Assembly: GCF_024397855.1 (NCBI RefSeq)
Contig: NZ_CP073343.1
Span: 806,001-870,000 of the forward strand
DNA from: Marinomonas rhizomae
GTDB taxonomy: Bacteria; Pseudomonadota; Gammaproteobacteria; Pseudomonadales; Marinomonadaceae
Length of the DNA: 64,000 bases
Direction of reading: 5' to 3'
The notes under the pieces are model-generated. The model was not told the origin of the DNA and did not search any database. It saw only the letters and a list, made by a program, of their open reading frames with translations. Numbering within the stretch: the first letter of the stretch is position 1; every line of letters begins with the position of its first letter. The position numbers and the translations under genes are program-made. Positions 35,710 through 45,828 of this stretch are shown here, piece by piece.

Positions 35710-37434
35710 ATGCGTATTGAGCGCCGAGCTGTACCGGTTGATAAAAATGACTTTCCATCAACAATGTCTGCGACGTTACAACGAGTCTTTTTGTCTCGTG
35801 ATGTAGTATCTGTTGCTCAATTGGACTATCGCTTACCGCATTTATTAAGACCTGATTCTTTATTTGATCTAAAAAATTCAGCCGTGATTTTGGCGGATGC
35901 TATTGTGGCTGGTCAGAAAATTTTGATTGTTGGAGATTTTGACGCGGATGGTGCGACTAGTACCAGTCTTGGGATTCTTGCTTTAGAAGCAATGGGCGCG
36001 ATTTCTCCAGAATATTTGGTGCCAAATCGCTTTGAATTTGGTTATGGACTGACGCCTGAAATTGTTGAAGTCGCGCAAGAGCGATCGCCAGATGTTTTAG
36101 TCACGGTGGATAATGGCATTGCCAGTATTGATGGTGTGCTAGCGGCAAAAAATTACGGTATGAAGGTGGTGGTGACTGACCACCATTTGCCCGGTGATAC
36201 GCTGCCAAATGCCGATGCTATTGTGAATCCAAACCATCCAAATTGTGGTTTTCCAAGCAAGAATTTAGCTGGAGTTGGGGTGATTTTCTACGTGATGTCG
36301 GCGTTAAGAGCCGAGTTGAATAGCCGTAACTGGTTTGCTGATCAGCATATTCCAGAGCCGAAAATGGCGGACTATTTAGATTTGGTTGCGCTTGGTACAG
36401 TAGCCGATGTGGTGCCTTTGGATGCCAATAACCGTATTTTGGTTCAGCAAGGCATTAAGCGAATTCAGGCTGGGTTAGCGCGTCCTGGTATCCTTGCTTT
36501 ATTAGAAGTAGGGCGTCGTGATCATACTCAATTGAAGGCATCAGACTTGGGTTTTGTTGTCGGTCCTAGATTAAATGCGGCTGGGCGGCTTGATGATATG
36601 TCGATTGGCATTGAATGTCTGTTGGCGGTTCATCCACATCAGGCGCGTAATTATGCGCAGCAGTTAGATCAGTTTAATCGCGAGCGCAAAGCCATCGAGT
36701 CTGATATGAAAGAGCAGGCAGAGTTAGTGCTTGACTCTTTGTTGGACGAAGAGCAGGAAATGCCAAATGGTATGTGCTTTTATGATGCGGATTGGCATCA
36801 AGGCGTGATTGGCATTTTAGCCTCGCGAATGAAAGACAAATGCCATCGCCCGGTGATTGCTTTTGCCCGAGTGGGTGAAGATGAATTAAAAGGGTCAGCG
36901 CGTTCCATTCCTGGGGTGCATATTCGCGATGCATTGGATTTATTGGCTAAGCGTTATCCACAATTGCTCAGCAAGTTTGGTGGTCACGCAATGGCGGCGG
37001 GGATGTCGATTAAAGAGTCTCACTATGAGGCTTTTCAGCTGGCATTCGATGCCATCATTACTGAGTGGGTGACGCCAGAACAGTTAGAAGCAACCTTATT
37101 GACTGATGGGCCGCTGGCGCCAGAAGATTTTAGTTTGAGTTTTGCCGAGCAAGTTCGTTTATCTGGTCCGTGGGGACAAATGTTTCCTGAACCCTGTTTT
37201 GATGGTGTATTTGATATTCTGCAGCAGCGTATCGTGGGTGAAAAGCACCTGAAGCTTATGGTACGCGAGCCGAGCAGTGGGCTATTGCTGGATGCGATTA
37301 GTTTTTTTGTCGATTTAGACCAATGGCCCAATGATAAAGCGACTCAAGCACGCTTGGTTTATAAGCTGGATGTGAATGAGTTTCGAGGTCAGCGTAATCT
37401 GCAGCTACTAGTGGACTATTTAGAGCCTGCATAA
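35710..37434 (+). CDS. recJ: Single-stranded-DNA-specific exonuclease RecJ
   Basis: A 574-residue 5'-3' ssDNA exonuclease of recombination and mismatch repair. DHH-family metal motifs: DFDADGATS (about 80-88), VTVDNG, VTDHH (DHH, about 158-162) and NPN; the DHHA1 domain shows GSARSIPGVHIRDAL and KFGGHAMAAGMSI; the OB-fold tail follows (GLLLDAISFFVD). Full length. Confidence 0.97.
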   Translation: MRIERRAVPVDKNDFPSTMSATLQRVFLSRDVVSVAQLDYRLPHLLRPDSLFDLKNSAVILADAIVAGQKILIVGDFDADGATSTSLGILALEAMGAISPEYLVPNRFEFGYGLTPEIVEVAQERSPDVLVTVDNGIASIDGVLAAKNYGMKVVVTDHHLPGDTLPNADAIVNPNHPNCGFPSKNLAGVGVIFYVMSALRAELNSRNWFADQHIPEPKMADYLDLVALGTVADVVPLDANNRILVQQGIKRIQAGLARPGILALLEVGRRDHTQLKASDLGFVVGPRLNAAGRLDDMSIGIECLLAVHPHQARNYAQQLDQFNRERKAIESDMKEQAELVLDSLLDEEQEMPNGMCFYDADWHQGVIGILASRMKDKCHRPVIAFARVGEDELKGSARSIPGVHIRDALDLLAKRYPQLLSKFGGHAMAAGMSIKESHYEAFQLAFDAIITEWVTPEQLEATLLTDGPLAPEDFSLSFAEQVRLSGPWGQMFPEPCFDGVFDILQQRIVGEKHLKLMVREPSSGLLLDAISFFVDLDQWPNDKATQARLVYKLDVNEFRGQRNLQLLVDYLEPA

Positions 37435-37570
37435 TTAGGTATTAAAGAGCGAAAAGGGGAAGATTTTCCATTTTGAGGAACAAATTGTTTTAGGCATTGC
37501 GTATCGAAACAAAAGTTGAGGTATAATGCCGCTCCCTCATACATCACTCTAATTTTACTGGAGCTCATTC

Positions 37571-38413
37571 ATGACTGCACTGGTTCTTGACGGCAAACTT
37601 TGCGCCAAAGAAACTGAAAACCGCCTAAAGGCTCAAGTTACTGAGCTTAAAGCGCGTACCGGTTGCACCCCTATTTTAGCAACAATATTAGTGGGTGCTG
37701 ATCCAGCATCAGCCACTTATGTGAAAATGAAAGGCAATGCTTGCCGTCGCGTTGGCATGGATTCTATGGCCATTGAACTGCCTGAAAGCACTACGACAGA
37801 GCAGCTTTTAAACAAAATTAATGAGCTAAATAATAACCCTGATGTGCATGGGATTTTGCTACAGCATCCCGTTCCAGTACAAGTTGATGAGCGTCTATGT
37901 TTTGACGCGATTGCTGCTCATAAAGATGTCGATGGTGTGACTTGTCTTGGCTTTGGCCGTATGGCAATGAAAGAGCCTGCTTACGGTGCAGCGACTCCAG
38001 CGGGTATTATGCGTTTGCTCGCCGCTTACGACATAGCATTAGAAGGGAAGCATGTTGTTGTGGTTGGTCGTAGTCCAATTCTTGGCAAGCCGATGGCGAT
38101 GATGATGTTGAACGCCAATGCTACGGTAACAATGTGTCACTCTCGTACTCAAAACTTGTCTGAATTTGTTAAGCAAGCCGATGTGATCGTCGGCGCTGTA
38201 GGCAAGCCTGAGTTAATTAAAGCAGAATGGATTAAAGACGGGGCAATCGTTGTCGATGCTGGTTACCATCCTGGTGGTATTGGTGATATCGAACTGGGTC
38301 CATTGAAGGATCGCGTTGCGGCCTATACGCCAGTTCCCGGTGGCGTTGGTCCAATGACAATCAACACTTTGATACTGCAAACACTAGAGTCTGGCCTGAA
38401 ACAACTAAGCTAA
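37571..38413 (+). CDS. folD: Bifunctional methylenetetrahydrofolate dehydrogenase/cyclohydrolase
   Basis: A 280-residue enzyme interconverting 5,10-methylene-, 5,10-methenyl- and 10-formyl-THF with NADP. Catalytic Y-x-x-x-K in [17 protein letters not shown] (about residues 51-56), [13 protein letters not shown] and [14 protein letters not shown], and the C-terminal [17 protein letters not shown] (about 37522) upstream is a possible -10. Confidence 0.97.
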   Translation: MTALVLDGKLCAKETENRLKAQVTELKARTGCTPILATILVGADPASATYVKMKGNACRRVGMDSMAIELPESTTTEQLLNKINELNNNPDVHGILLQHPVPVQVDERLCFDAIAAHKDVDGVTCLGFGRMAMKEPAYGAATPAGIMRLLAAYDIALEGKHVVVVGRSPILGKPMAMMMLNANATVTMCHSRTQNLSEFVKQADVIVGAVGKPELIKAEWIKDGAIVVDAGYHPGGIGDIELGPLKDRVAAYTPVPGGVGPMTINTLILQTLESGLKQLS

Positions 38414-38478
38414 CCAGACTTGAAAGGTCTGTATAACTGCCCCATATTGTTGAGATAAGATCGCAAGATGGGACAGAA

Positions 38479-38508
38479 AGCCGCGCCATTAGGTGCGGCT
38501 TCTTTTTT
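38479..38508 (+). terminator. Rho-independent terminator of folD
   Basis: AGCCGCGCC (38479-38487) pairs with GGTGCGGCT (38492-38500; one G-T pair), followed by TCTTTTTTT. Confidence 0.85.
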
Positions 38509-38539
38509 TATAAACTGAACTGCAAAAGGTTGGCATGAT

Positions 38540-39130
38540 ATGTCCACAGAAATGTTAAAAGACGCATTGGACTTCGATTTGATCGCCGATGTTTTTGTTA
38601 CTGAATCTATTACGGCGTCACCCTCCGAGTTGCACGGCCAGCTTTGTGGTTATTTGGCTTCTGGTGTGACTTTGCCATTGGAAGATTGGCTGAAGATGGT
38701 GGTAGAGTTTTGTGACATTGAAGGCTGGAAAGAAGAAGCAAGTCGAGCCGTTATTGTTGAACTTTATACTGCTACGTTAACCTTGCTTCAAAATGGTGAG
38801 TTTGCACTTGTGCCAAGTATTTCAGACGAAGATGCCGAATTATGTGAAAGAGGTGTGACTTTATCTCAATGGGCGCATGGCTTTTTGGCGGGTTATGGTT
38901 TATCTGGTCAGAAGAATGAACTCTCTGATGAAACCAAACAAATCTTACGTGATTTTGCCAATATCTCTGGCATGCAAGCAGAAATGCGTGCATTAGAAGA
39001 CAACAATGACAATGAAGCCGATTTAACCGAGCTGGTTGAATATGTCAGGTTATCAGCGATGATGATGTATACAGAGCATCATGATATCAACCCAGATATT
39101 GATCATACTAAACAGAATCCTTTGCATTAA
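38540..39130 (+). CDS. ygfB: UPF0149 family protein YgfB
   Basis: 196 residues with the family marks SPSELHGQLCGYLASGV near the N-terminus, LSQWAHGFLAGYGL in the middle and LTELVEYVRLSAMMMYTE near the C-terminus. The biochemical role is unclear; in Pseudomonas a YgfB homologue affects antibiotic tolerance regulation. It precedes pepP and ubiI as in E. coli. The usual divergent zapA and 6S RNA are not in the 126 bases between folD and ygfB. Confidence 0.9.
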   Translation: MSTEMLKDALDFDLIADVFVTESITASPSELHGQLCGYLASGVTLPLEDWLKMVVEFCDIEGWKEEASRAVIVELYTATLTLLQNGEFALVPSISDEDAELCERGVTLSQWAHGFLAGYGLSGQKNELSDETKQILRDFANISGMQAEMRALEDNNDNEADLTELVEYVRLSAMMMYTEHHDINPDIDHTKQNPLH

Positions 39131-39211
39131 GTATTTTGCACTAATAAAGCGTCTAAGAAAAATGTGACCGATGGTATTTGATGGAATGACAATTAATAAG
39201 TGAGACCTTCT

Positions 39212-40519
39212 ATGAAAATTGATACTCAGACTTATCAGGCTCGCCGTGAGCGTTTGATGCAATCATTGCCTGAAAACAGTGTGGTGGTTATACGAACGGG
39301 TGAGCTAGCCACTCGTAATAATGATTGTGAGTATGAGTTTCGTCCTCATAGTAGTTTTTTCTATTTAACGGGGTTTCCTGAGCCAAGCGCCTACGCCATT
39401 ATTTATGGCGCTGGCGAGATGACGCTCGTCACTCTGCCAAAAGATCCTGAGCGTGAGCAGTGGGATGGTTTCCGTTTTGGTAGTGAAGGGGCGATAGCAA
39501 ATTTTGGCGCAAGTGATGCTGCTCCGCTAGAAGAGTTAGACAAGGTCGCTTTTTCTGCTCTGGATGGCGTGGAGCATGTGGTGTATTTGTTTAATGATGA
39601 TGTTTTACGCGAAAAAATTGCCAGCTGGCGTGATGCTATTGCCGCACGGGTCAGAGTCGGCGCTGTTGCACCTGCAAGCTTCATCGACCTTGCCCCTCAT
39701 GTTGCTGAAATGCGTTTGCATAAAGATGCTGAAGAAATTGCCATTATGGAAGCCGCAGCGCAAATTAGTGTTGAAGCTCATAAACAGGCAATGCGCTCTG
39801 TTCGTCCGGGGATGAATGAATATCAGTTAGAAGCTGAATTGAATTACGTGTTTATGAAATCCGGTGCGCGCCAACCTGCGTATAACAATATTGTCGCCTC
39901 AGGCAGCAATGCTTGTGTTTTGCATTACATCAAAAATGACGAAGAGATCGACGAGGGCGACCTGATCTTAATTGATGCGGGGGCTGAGTTGGGATGCTAC
40001 GCCGCGGACATTACTCGTACCTTTCCTGCAAGCGGTAAATTTAGTGGGCCGCAGGCTGCTTTATACCAAGTTGTATTAGACGCTTACCATGCGGGAATGA
40101 AAGAGCTTAACGTGGGAACGCCTTATGAAGCATGCCATAACGCAGCGGTCCGAACATTAACGCAAGGCTTAGTGGATCATGGGTTATTAACTGGTGATGT
40201 GGATTTCCTGATCGAGAGCAAAGCATATCGAGACTTTTATATGCACAATACCGGGCATTGGTTAGGCTTAGATGTTCATGATTGTGGTGCTTATAAACTC
40301 GCCGGTGAATCTCGCTTGTTAGAAGAAGGTATGGTGTTAACCATTGAACCAGGTTTGTATGTTTCGGCAGACAACGAATCGGTTGATGCTAAATGGCGAG
40401 GTATCGGCATTCGTATTGAAGATGATGTCCTAATTCGCGCTGATGGTCCTTATGTATTAACCCACGGCCTGCCAAAAGAAATTGCTGACATTGAGGCCTT
40501 AATGGCTGAAAGTCGATAA
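39212..40519 (+). CDS. pepP: Xaa-Pro aminopeptidase P
   Basis: A 435-residue dinuclear metallopeptidase removing N-terminal residues before proline. The pita-bread fold ligands are all present: Asp in LIDAGAE, Asp in ADITRTFP, His in HNTGHWLGLDVHD, Glu in TIEPGLY and Glu in IRIEDDV. The AMP_N domain occupies the first ~170 residues. The ATG at 39212 gives the usual start; an in-frame GTG at 39200 adds four residues. Followed after 31 bases by ubiI. Confidence 0.96.
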   Translation: MKIDTQTYQARRERLMQSLPENSVVVIRTGELATRNNDCEYEFRPHSSFFYLTGFPEPSAYAIIYGAGEMTLVTLPKDPEREQWDGFRFGSEGAIANFGASDAAPLEELDKVAFSALDGVEHVVYLFNDDVLREKIASWRDAIAARVRVGAVAPASFIDLAPHVAEMRLHKDAEEIAIMEAAAQISVEAHKQAMRSVRPGMNEYQLEAELNYVFMKSGARQPAYNNIVASGSNACVLHYIKNDEEIDEGDLILIDAGAELGCYAADITRTFPASGKFSGPQAALYQVVLDAYHAGMKELNVGTPYEACHNAAVRTLTQGLVDHGLLTGDVDFLIESKAYRDFYMHNTGHWLGLDVHDCGAYKLAGESRLLEEGMVLTIEPGLYVSADNESVDAKWRGIGIRIEDDVLIRADGPYVLTHGLPKEIADIEALMAESR

Positions 40520-40550
40520 ACACCACTTAGACAAGACGGAGACAAGTTAG

Positions 40551-41756
40551 ATGGCTAAATCATACGATTTAATAATTGTGGGCGCTGGTATGGTTGGTGC
40601 TTTGTCTGCGATATTGTTGGCTAAATCTTCTTTACGAATCGCGCTTGTTGATAAACATGATGGTGAATATCCATTATCCTTTCCGCCCGCTTATGACGCT
40701 CGAGTGAGCGCTATTTCCAGCCAATCAAAAGCCTTGCTCGAACAAGGCGATGTTTGGCAAGGCATTGATCAAGACCGTATTGCGGCTTATGACAATATGG
40801 TTGTGTGGGATGGGCTTGGTGAGGGATATATTGATTTTAATGCTCAAGCGACGACCATGCCAGAGCTTGGTCATTTAGTCGAAAATGCGGTGTTAAATCA
40901 GCAACTAATGGTTCAAGTTCGGCACTCAAAAAACATCGACTTGTATTTAGACGATACTTTAGAGTCTCATGAATTAAGTGAGTCTGGAGTAAGAGTAGAA
41001 CTGACATCAGGCCATGTTTTGGACGCTCAGGTGATTGTTGCTGCAGATGGTGCTATGTCCAAACTTCGCAGCGAAAATGCTTTTGATACGGTTGAGTGGG
41101 ATTATGGGCATCATGCGATTGTCACTACGATCGAGATTGCTCAACCCCATGAAAATACCGCTTGGCAGAGTTTCGGAGAAGAAGGAATTCTGGCATTTCT
41201 GCCACTTCCTTCGGTCGATCAGAGGCATTTTGTTTCCATCGTCTGGTCTGTGCCACCAAAAGACGCTGAATCTCTGCTGGCTCTCGACGAAGACGCTTTT
41301 TGTCGCCGTTTACATTACGCAATGAACAAGCGCTTTGATGTACTCGGGCTTACTCAGGTTCGTCAGGCCATTCCGTTGAGACAACGTCATGCCAAGCAGT
41401 ATGTTAAAGCTGGGCTGGTATTGATAGGTGATGCTGCCCATACAATTCACCCTCTCGCTGGACAAGGGGCCAACTTGGGGTTTGGTGATGTAAAAGCCTT
41501 GGTGGAAGTGTTGGAGAAAGCGTATCGACGTAACGAGAACTTAGGAGCGACTAGGGTTCTACGCCGTTATCAACGCGCTCGAATGCTGGATAATATTGCC
41601 ATGGCGGCTGGAATGGAATCGTTTAAACGTTTATTTTCTACACAGCAACCTCTGGTTGTTCAGCTTAGAAATATCGGCATGAAGCAGTTTAATAAAGGTG
41701 AATCTTTGAAGAAAAAGCTGGTTGCTCGTGCTGCAGGTTTGTCTTCTTTTTCTTAA
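40551..41756 (+). CDS. ubiI: 2-octaprenylphenol hydroxylase (UbiI/VisC)
   Basis: A 401-residue FAD monooxygenase that hydroxylates C5 of the ubiquinone ring. GAGMVGALSA (FAD Rossmann), DARVSAISSQS, and GDAAHTIHPLAGQGANLGF (second FAD motif). It is called UbiI rather than UbiH because YDNMVVWDG, LGHLVEN, YGHHAIVTTI and GILAFLPL follow E. coli UbiI segment for segment. In E. coli the order is ygfB-pepP-ubiH-ubiI; here ubiH is absent from the locus. Confidence 0.88.
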   Translation: MAKSYDLIIVGAGMVGALSAILLAKSSLRIALVDKHDGEYPLSFPPAYDARVSAISSQSKALLEQGDVWQGIDQDRIAAYDNMVVWDGLGEGYIDFNAQATTMPELGHLVENAVLNQQLMVQVRHSKNIDLYLDDTLESHELSESGVRVELTSGHVLDAQVIVAADGAMSKLRSENAFDTVEWDYGHHAIVTTIEIAQPHENTAWQSFGEEGILAFLPLPSVDQRHFVSIVWSVPPKDAESLLALDEDAFCRRLHYAMNKRFDVLGLTQVRQAIPLRQRHAKQYVKAGLVLIGDAAHTIHPLAGQGANLGFGDVKALVEVLEKAYRRNENLGATRVLRRYQRARMLDNIAMAAGMESFKRLFSTQQPLVVQLRNIGMKQFNKGESLKKKLVARAAGLSSFS

Positions 41757-41898
41757 TAGGGTGTCAGTGCGGTCGTTCATAATAGTGAGGCGAAAAGCGT
41801 GTTTTCAAAACGCTACGTATTTCCGGTTGCAAAACACATTGGCTGTCTTATTCTGCATGTATAGATATATAACTAATTAGAGTAAAGGGCTGAATGGT

Positions 41899-42726
41899 AT
41901 GCAACCAACTGATCTTCTGAAGAAAACGGATAAACTTCCCAATGTCCCAGATGTAGTTCGTGAACTCATTCAGCTGCTTAGTGATCCTAATGTAAATTAT
42001 TCTGATCTTACTGAACGTGTTTCCCATGACCAGACGATTTCTTTAAAAGTATTACGAATAGTTAATTCAGCTTATTTTGGCTTATCTAGAAAAATTTCTT
42101 CGATAGATGAAGCAACCGTTTTGCTTGGTACGGACAAACTAAGGACCTTAGTGATTGCTTCTGGTTTTTCTAATTCCGTTGCAAAGGTGGATGGAATAAA
42201 ACTGTCTGAGTTTTGGGCTGATTCTTTTCGGGTCGCTGAGTTGGCGCAGTGGTTTGCCAAACGCTCGCCTTTGGTTCAAGAAGACGAGGCGTTTACTGTA
42301 GGTATCGTTCATAATATCGGCCGGTTATTGTTGCACCTAACTGAGCCTGATATCGCGAAAGAAATTCACACTTTGGTGGCTAACCGAAAGGCTGGTCGTG
42401 TTAAAGCAGAGCAAGATTTACTTGGCTTTACGACTCAGGATGCGGGTAAAGCACTAATGGACTTATGGAAATTTCCTGCCGGACTAGGCTACGCTGTGCA
42501 ACAGCATAAACGCCCTTTTTCAGATGGTGATCCTAATTCGCTTGCTTGTGTATTAAATCTAGCCTGCTACATAAATGCCTGTATTCGTAATGAGCGAGAA
42601 TACGATTTAGTTCGGGAAGGTTTCCCTTCAGCAGTCGCAAAAGCAGCAGGTTTACCTGAAGGCATCATTTATGAATTAGATGATGCTTTGGCTATTGGTG
42701 ATGGCCTTAATCAACTACTTCACTAA
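41899..42726 (+). CDS. HDOD-domain signalling protein
   Basis: A 275-residue stand-alone HDOD protein. The domain spans about residues 10-210: LPNVPDVVRELIQLL, DQTISLKVLRIVNSAYFGLSRKISSIDEATVLLG and VHNIGRLLLHL. The HD-type histidines and aspartates are only partly kept, as normal for HDOD, so phosphodiesterase activity is not expected. Such proteins scaffold or regulate motility and c-di-GMP pathways in relatives; the role here is inference. Confidence 0.85.
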   Translation: MQPTDLLKKTDKLPNVPDVVRELIQLLSDPNVNYSDLTERVSHDQTISLKVLRIVNSAYFGLSRKISSIDEATVLLGTDKLRTLVIASGFSNSVAKVDGIKLSEFWADSFRVAELAQWFAKRSPLVQEDEAFTVGIVHNIGRLLLHLTEPDIAKEIHTLVANRKAGRVKAEQDLLGFTTQDAGKALMDLWKFPAGLGYAVQQHKRPFSDGDPNSLACVLNLACYINACIRNEREYDLVREGFPSAVAKAAGLPEGIIYELDDALAIGDGLNQLLH

Positions 42727-42871
42727 GCTTTAAGGATTAAGGGTCGTAATTTAATGTTTATCGATGCTATTTAATACTTTTGTTTAATAGATCTGCGTAT
42801 TTGAAAAACAAATTTATCTATGATTTCACCTTTGTTTTTTCTTGCCGAATCTCCTGAGTATAACTCTATAA

Positions 42872-42890
42872 ATAAATGATAATCGCTAGT
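42872..42890 (+). promoter_or_regulatory. Candidate Fur box upstream of fbpABC
   Basis: ATAAATGATAATCGCTAGT matches the 19-base Fur consensus at 12 positions, including ten in a row in the core AATGATAATC. It lies just after an AT-rich -10-like TATAAA and about 120 bases before fbpA, where Fe-Fur could repress an iron-uptake operon. Confidence 0.45.
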
Positions 42891-43010
42891 GTTTGGCTGT
42901 GTGTTGTGCTAATTTCTTGTCTCTTTTTTTTACGGTCTTTTCTCTCACTACCGCCATATATATATGGTGCTTTAGGAGGAGGGAATCCATTAAATTGTTG
43001 GAAGGTGAGT

Positions 43011-44084
43011 ATGTTTGTGAAACTACGCAAAACGATTAAAACGCAAGGGCAAAAACCAATATTGAACTATGTCGGGTTTGCAGCGTTAGCTTCGTCACTG
43101 CTTGTTTCCACTAGCTTACAAGCCAAAGGCGAAGTGAATATCTATTCTGCCCGTAAAGAATCTCTTATAAAGCCGGTCTTAGATACATTTTCAGAACAGA
43201 ACGATGTAGTTGTTAACCTTATTACTGGGTCTGCCGATGCTTTGTTAAGCCGTTTGAAAGCAGAAGGGGATGCCAGTCCTGCGGATGTTTTTATTACGGT
43301 TGATGCTGGCCGTTTGCACCGTGCAAAAGCGGCAGGGGTATTAAAACCAATCCAAAGTGATGTATTGAGTGCTAATATTCCAAGCCATTTACGCGACATC
43401 GATGGTTATTGGTTTGGTTTGTCTCAGCGTGCTCGCGTGATTTTTTATAATCCTAAAACCGTTCCCCTCAAAGATTTGACTACCTACGAAGACCTTGCTG
43501 ATCCAAAGTGGAAAGGCCGTATTTGCGTACGTTCATCAGCTAATATTTATAACCAGTCTTTGGTTGCTTCCATGTTAGATGCAGATGGTCGTGAAAAAAC
43601 TCAAGCTTGGGTTAAAGGGTTAATATCGAACCTAGCGCGCCCGCCTTTTGGTGGTGATGTGGATCTACTGAAAGCAGTTTCTGCAGGTGTTTGTGATTTA
43701 ACTCTGGCGAACACTTATTATTATGGCCGTCTTGGTCAAAGTGACAGCTCAGACGAAAGAGCCGTTTATAATAAGGTGAAATTGTTTTGGCCTAATCAGG
43801 CTGAGGGTGAACGTGGTGCTCATGTAAATGTGAGTGGTGCAGGCATTACGGCAGCAGCAACAAATATTGAAAATGCAACTTTGCTGCTGGAGTTTCTTAC
43901 CAATCAAGCGTCTCAAGAATGGTATGCACATGTTAATAACGAATACCCTGTCGTAAAAGGCATTGGTGCCCCAGAAATGCTGGCGCCATTTGGTAACTTC
44001 CGTGCGGATACTATTTCATTGAGCCAACTTGGTGAAAATAACCGTGAAGCCGTTGAAGTTATGGATATTGCTGGTTGGAAGTGA
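43011..44084 (+). CDS. fbpA: Ferric iron ABC transporter, periplasmic binding protein
   Basis: A 357-residue protein of the FbpA/FutA/AfuA group. Signal peptide (NYVGFAALASSLLVSTSLQA, cleavage before KGEVNIYS), family opening VNIYSARKESLIKPVLDTF, ITGSADALLSRLKAEG and the Tyr-Tyr iron ligands in ANTYYYGRL (about residue 225). The start at 43011 is used because the in-frame extension upstream runs through the probable Fur box; GAAGGTGAG precedes it. First gene of a three-gene iron(III) uptake operon. Confidence 0.9.
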   Translation: MFVKLRKTIKTQGQKPILNYVGFAALASSLLVSTSLQAKGEVNIYSARKESLIKPVLDTFSEQNDVVVNLITGSADALLSRLKAEGDASPADVFITVDAGRLHRAKAAGVLKPIQSDVLSANIPSHLRDIDGYWFGLSQRARVIFYNPKTVPLKDLTTYEDLADPKWKGRICVRSSANIYNQSLVASMLDADGREKTQAWVKGLISNLARPPFGGDVDLLKAVSAGVCDLTLANTYYYGRLGQSDSSDERAVYNKVKLFWPNQAEGERGAHVNVSGAGITAAATNIENATLLLEFLTNQASQEWYAHVNNEYPVVKGIGAPEMLAPFGNFRADTISLSQLGENNREAVEVMDIAGWK

Positions 44085-44139
44085 TTTTTCTGATGTTCGC
44101 TCAGTATAACGAGCTTTCTTATATGGTTTTTGATTATTA

Positions 44140-45804
44140 ATGGCTAATTTAGCTCACCCGAGTTTCGCAAGTAAGTCTAAGTGGAATTGGTTGAAAATGG
44201 CGGCAATGCTAATTGCTGCCATTTTAGCATTACCCATCTTGGTTGTAGTGATTAACGTTTTGACCGGTGATAGTGAGGTGTGGCAACACCTTTACCAGAC
44301 TGTTTTAACGGAATATATATCTAACTCTTTGTTGCTTATGTTGGGTGTTGGCACTGGTGTGCTGATAATTGGTGTGCCTTGTGCTTGGTTAACTAGTATG
44401 TGCGATTTTTCTGGTCGTGCATTTCTTTCTTGGGCCTTGCTGCTACCTATGGCAGTGCCTGCCTATATTATTGCTTATACCTACACTGGAGTATTGGATT
44501 TCGCTGGCCCAGTGCAAACCTTCATTCGCGAACTAACTGGTTGGCGATATGGTGAATATTGGTTCTTTGAAATACGCTCGCTCGGAGGTGCCATTGTCAT
44601 GCTAACTTTGGTGCTGTATCCCTATGTGTATCTAATGAGCCGAGCGGCTTTTTTAGAGCAATCAGAGAATACGTTAGAAGTCAGTCGCACACTTGGTTAC
44701 TCTGGCCGTGCTGTATTTTTCAAATTGGCACTTCCTCTTGCTCGTCCTGCTATTGTGACTGGTTTAACCTTGGCACTTATGGAGACATTGGCAGATTACG
44801 GCACAGTACAATATTTCAGTGTAAATACTTTCACTACAGGTATTTTACGAACTTTTTATGGTTTTGGTGATGTGGCAGCTGCTTCTCAGTTAGCGGGTGT
44901 TTTACTTATATTTGTCGCTGTGTTGATACTGCTTGAGCGGCATTCACGACATCGTATTCGCTATCATGCATCAGGTTTAAAAAAAGCCAGCAGTCGGCGC
45001 ATCGTTTTAAGCGGTGGCCGAGGATTGATGGCTTGCATTTTTTGTTTATTCCCCATTCTAGTGGGCTTTCTTATTCCTGTAAGTGTGCTGGCGTATTGGG
45101 CGATATTTAAAGCAGAAATGCCCGGAACAAACTTTATTCAATTGGCGTGGAATTCATTTTATCTTGCTGCGATGGCTTCTTTGATAGTGGTGAGTTTGGC
45201 CTTGGTGCTGAGCTATGCGATTCGTTTGAATAGCGGTAAAACAGTTAGAGCATCGGTTGGAATCGCTGGTTTAGGTTACGCTTTGCCCGGGACCATTATC
45301 GCGATCGGTACTATTGTTCCGTTGGCTTGGTTAGACCATCGAATTATTGATTTGGTTAAACATTACAGTGGTGACAGAGTTGGCTTAATTTTCTCAGGTA
45401 CGTTAGTGGCACTATTATTTGCCTACACGGTTCGATTTATGGCGGTGTCGTTAGGCGCTGTTCAAAATGGTCTTGGAAAAATCAAGCCTAGTATGGATAT
45501 GGCTGGGCGTTCGCTCGGCATGTCGCCTTTTAAAGTATTAACGCGCATCCATATTCCGTTATTAAAAGGTTCGGTTTTAACGGCGATCTTAATTGTCTTT
45601 GTCGATGTTCTAAAAGAATTACCTGCTACCTTGGTATTGCGACCGTTCAATTTTAATACCTTAGCGGTGAGAGCGTTTGAACTGGCGTCAGATGAACGCT
45701 TAGTTGACGCTGCGCCTGCATCATTAATGATAGTGCTGGTGGGGTTAGTACCAGTGATTTTATTGAGTCGTTCCATTTCTTCTCGCACTGACAGTGCTAA
45801 ATAA
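44140..45804 (+). CDS. fbpB: Ferric iron ABC transporter, fused permease
   Basis: A 554-residue inner-membrane protein with two BPD_transp_1 permease halves in one chain (about twelve helices), as in FbpB/AfuB. EAA-type loops are visible in each half: EVSRTLGYSGRAVFFKLALPLARPAI (first) and DMAGRSLGMSPFKVLTRIHIPLLKG (second). Lies between fbpA and fbpC. The ribosome site before the ATG at 44140 is poor. Confidence 0.9.
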   Translation: MANLAHPSFASKSKWNWLKMAAMLIAAILALPILVVVINVLTGDSEVWQHLYQTVLTEYISNSLLLMLGVGTGVLIIGVPCAWLTSMCDFSGRAFLSWALLLPMAVPAYIIAYTYTGVLDFAGPVQTFIRELTGWRYGEYWFFEIRSLGGAIVMLTLVLYPYVYLMSRAAFLEQSENTLEVSRTLGYSGRAVFFKLALPLARPAIVTGLTLALMETLADYGTVQYFSVNTFTTGILRTFYGFGDVAAASQLAGVLLIFVAVLILLERHSRHRIRYHASGLKKASSRRIVLSGGRGLMACIFCLFPILVGFLIPVSVLAYWAIFKAEMPGTNFIQLAWNSFYLAAMASLIVVSLALVLSYAIRLNSGKTVRASVGIAGLGYALPGTIIAIGTIVPLAWLDHRIIDLVKHYSGDRVGLIFSGTLVALLFAYTVRFMAVSLGAVQNGLGKIKPSMDMAGRSLGMSPFKVLTRIHIPLLKGSVLTAILIVFVDVLKELPATLVLRPFNFNTLAVRAFELASDERLVDAAPASLMIVLVGLVPVILLSRSISSRTDSAK

Positions 45805-45828
45805 AGTTTAGTAATAATAGGATTGCAA

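Noticed and set aside
38414..38539. Possible zapA/6S RNA near ygfB, as in E. coli
   Set aside because: The gap is only 126 bases and is filled by the folD terminator and ygfB leader; neither gene fits.
42973..43010. Strong AGGAGGAGGG upstream of fbpA suggesting a leader peptide
   Set aside because: It is followed by ATT and no normal start codon at proper spacing; the possible peptide would be only about 16 residues with no regulatory pattern.
42876..43010. In-frame 45-codon N-terminal extension of fbpA
   Set aside because: It would place a membrane helix before the signal peptide and start inside the probable Fur box; ATG at 43011 with GAAGGTGAG fits better.
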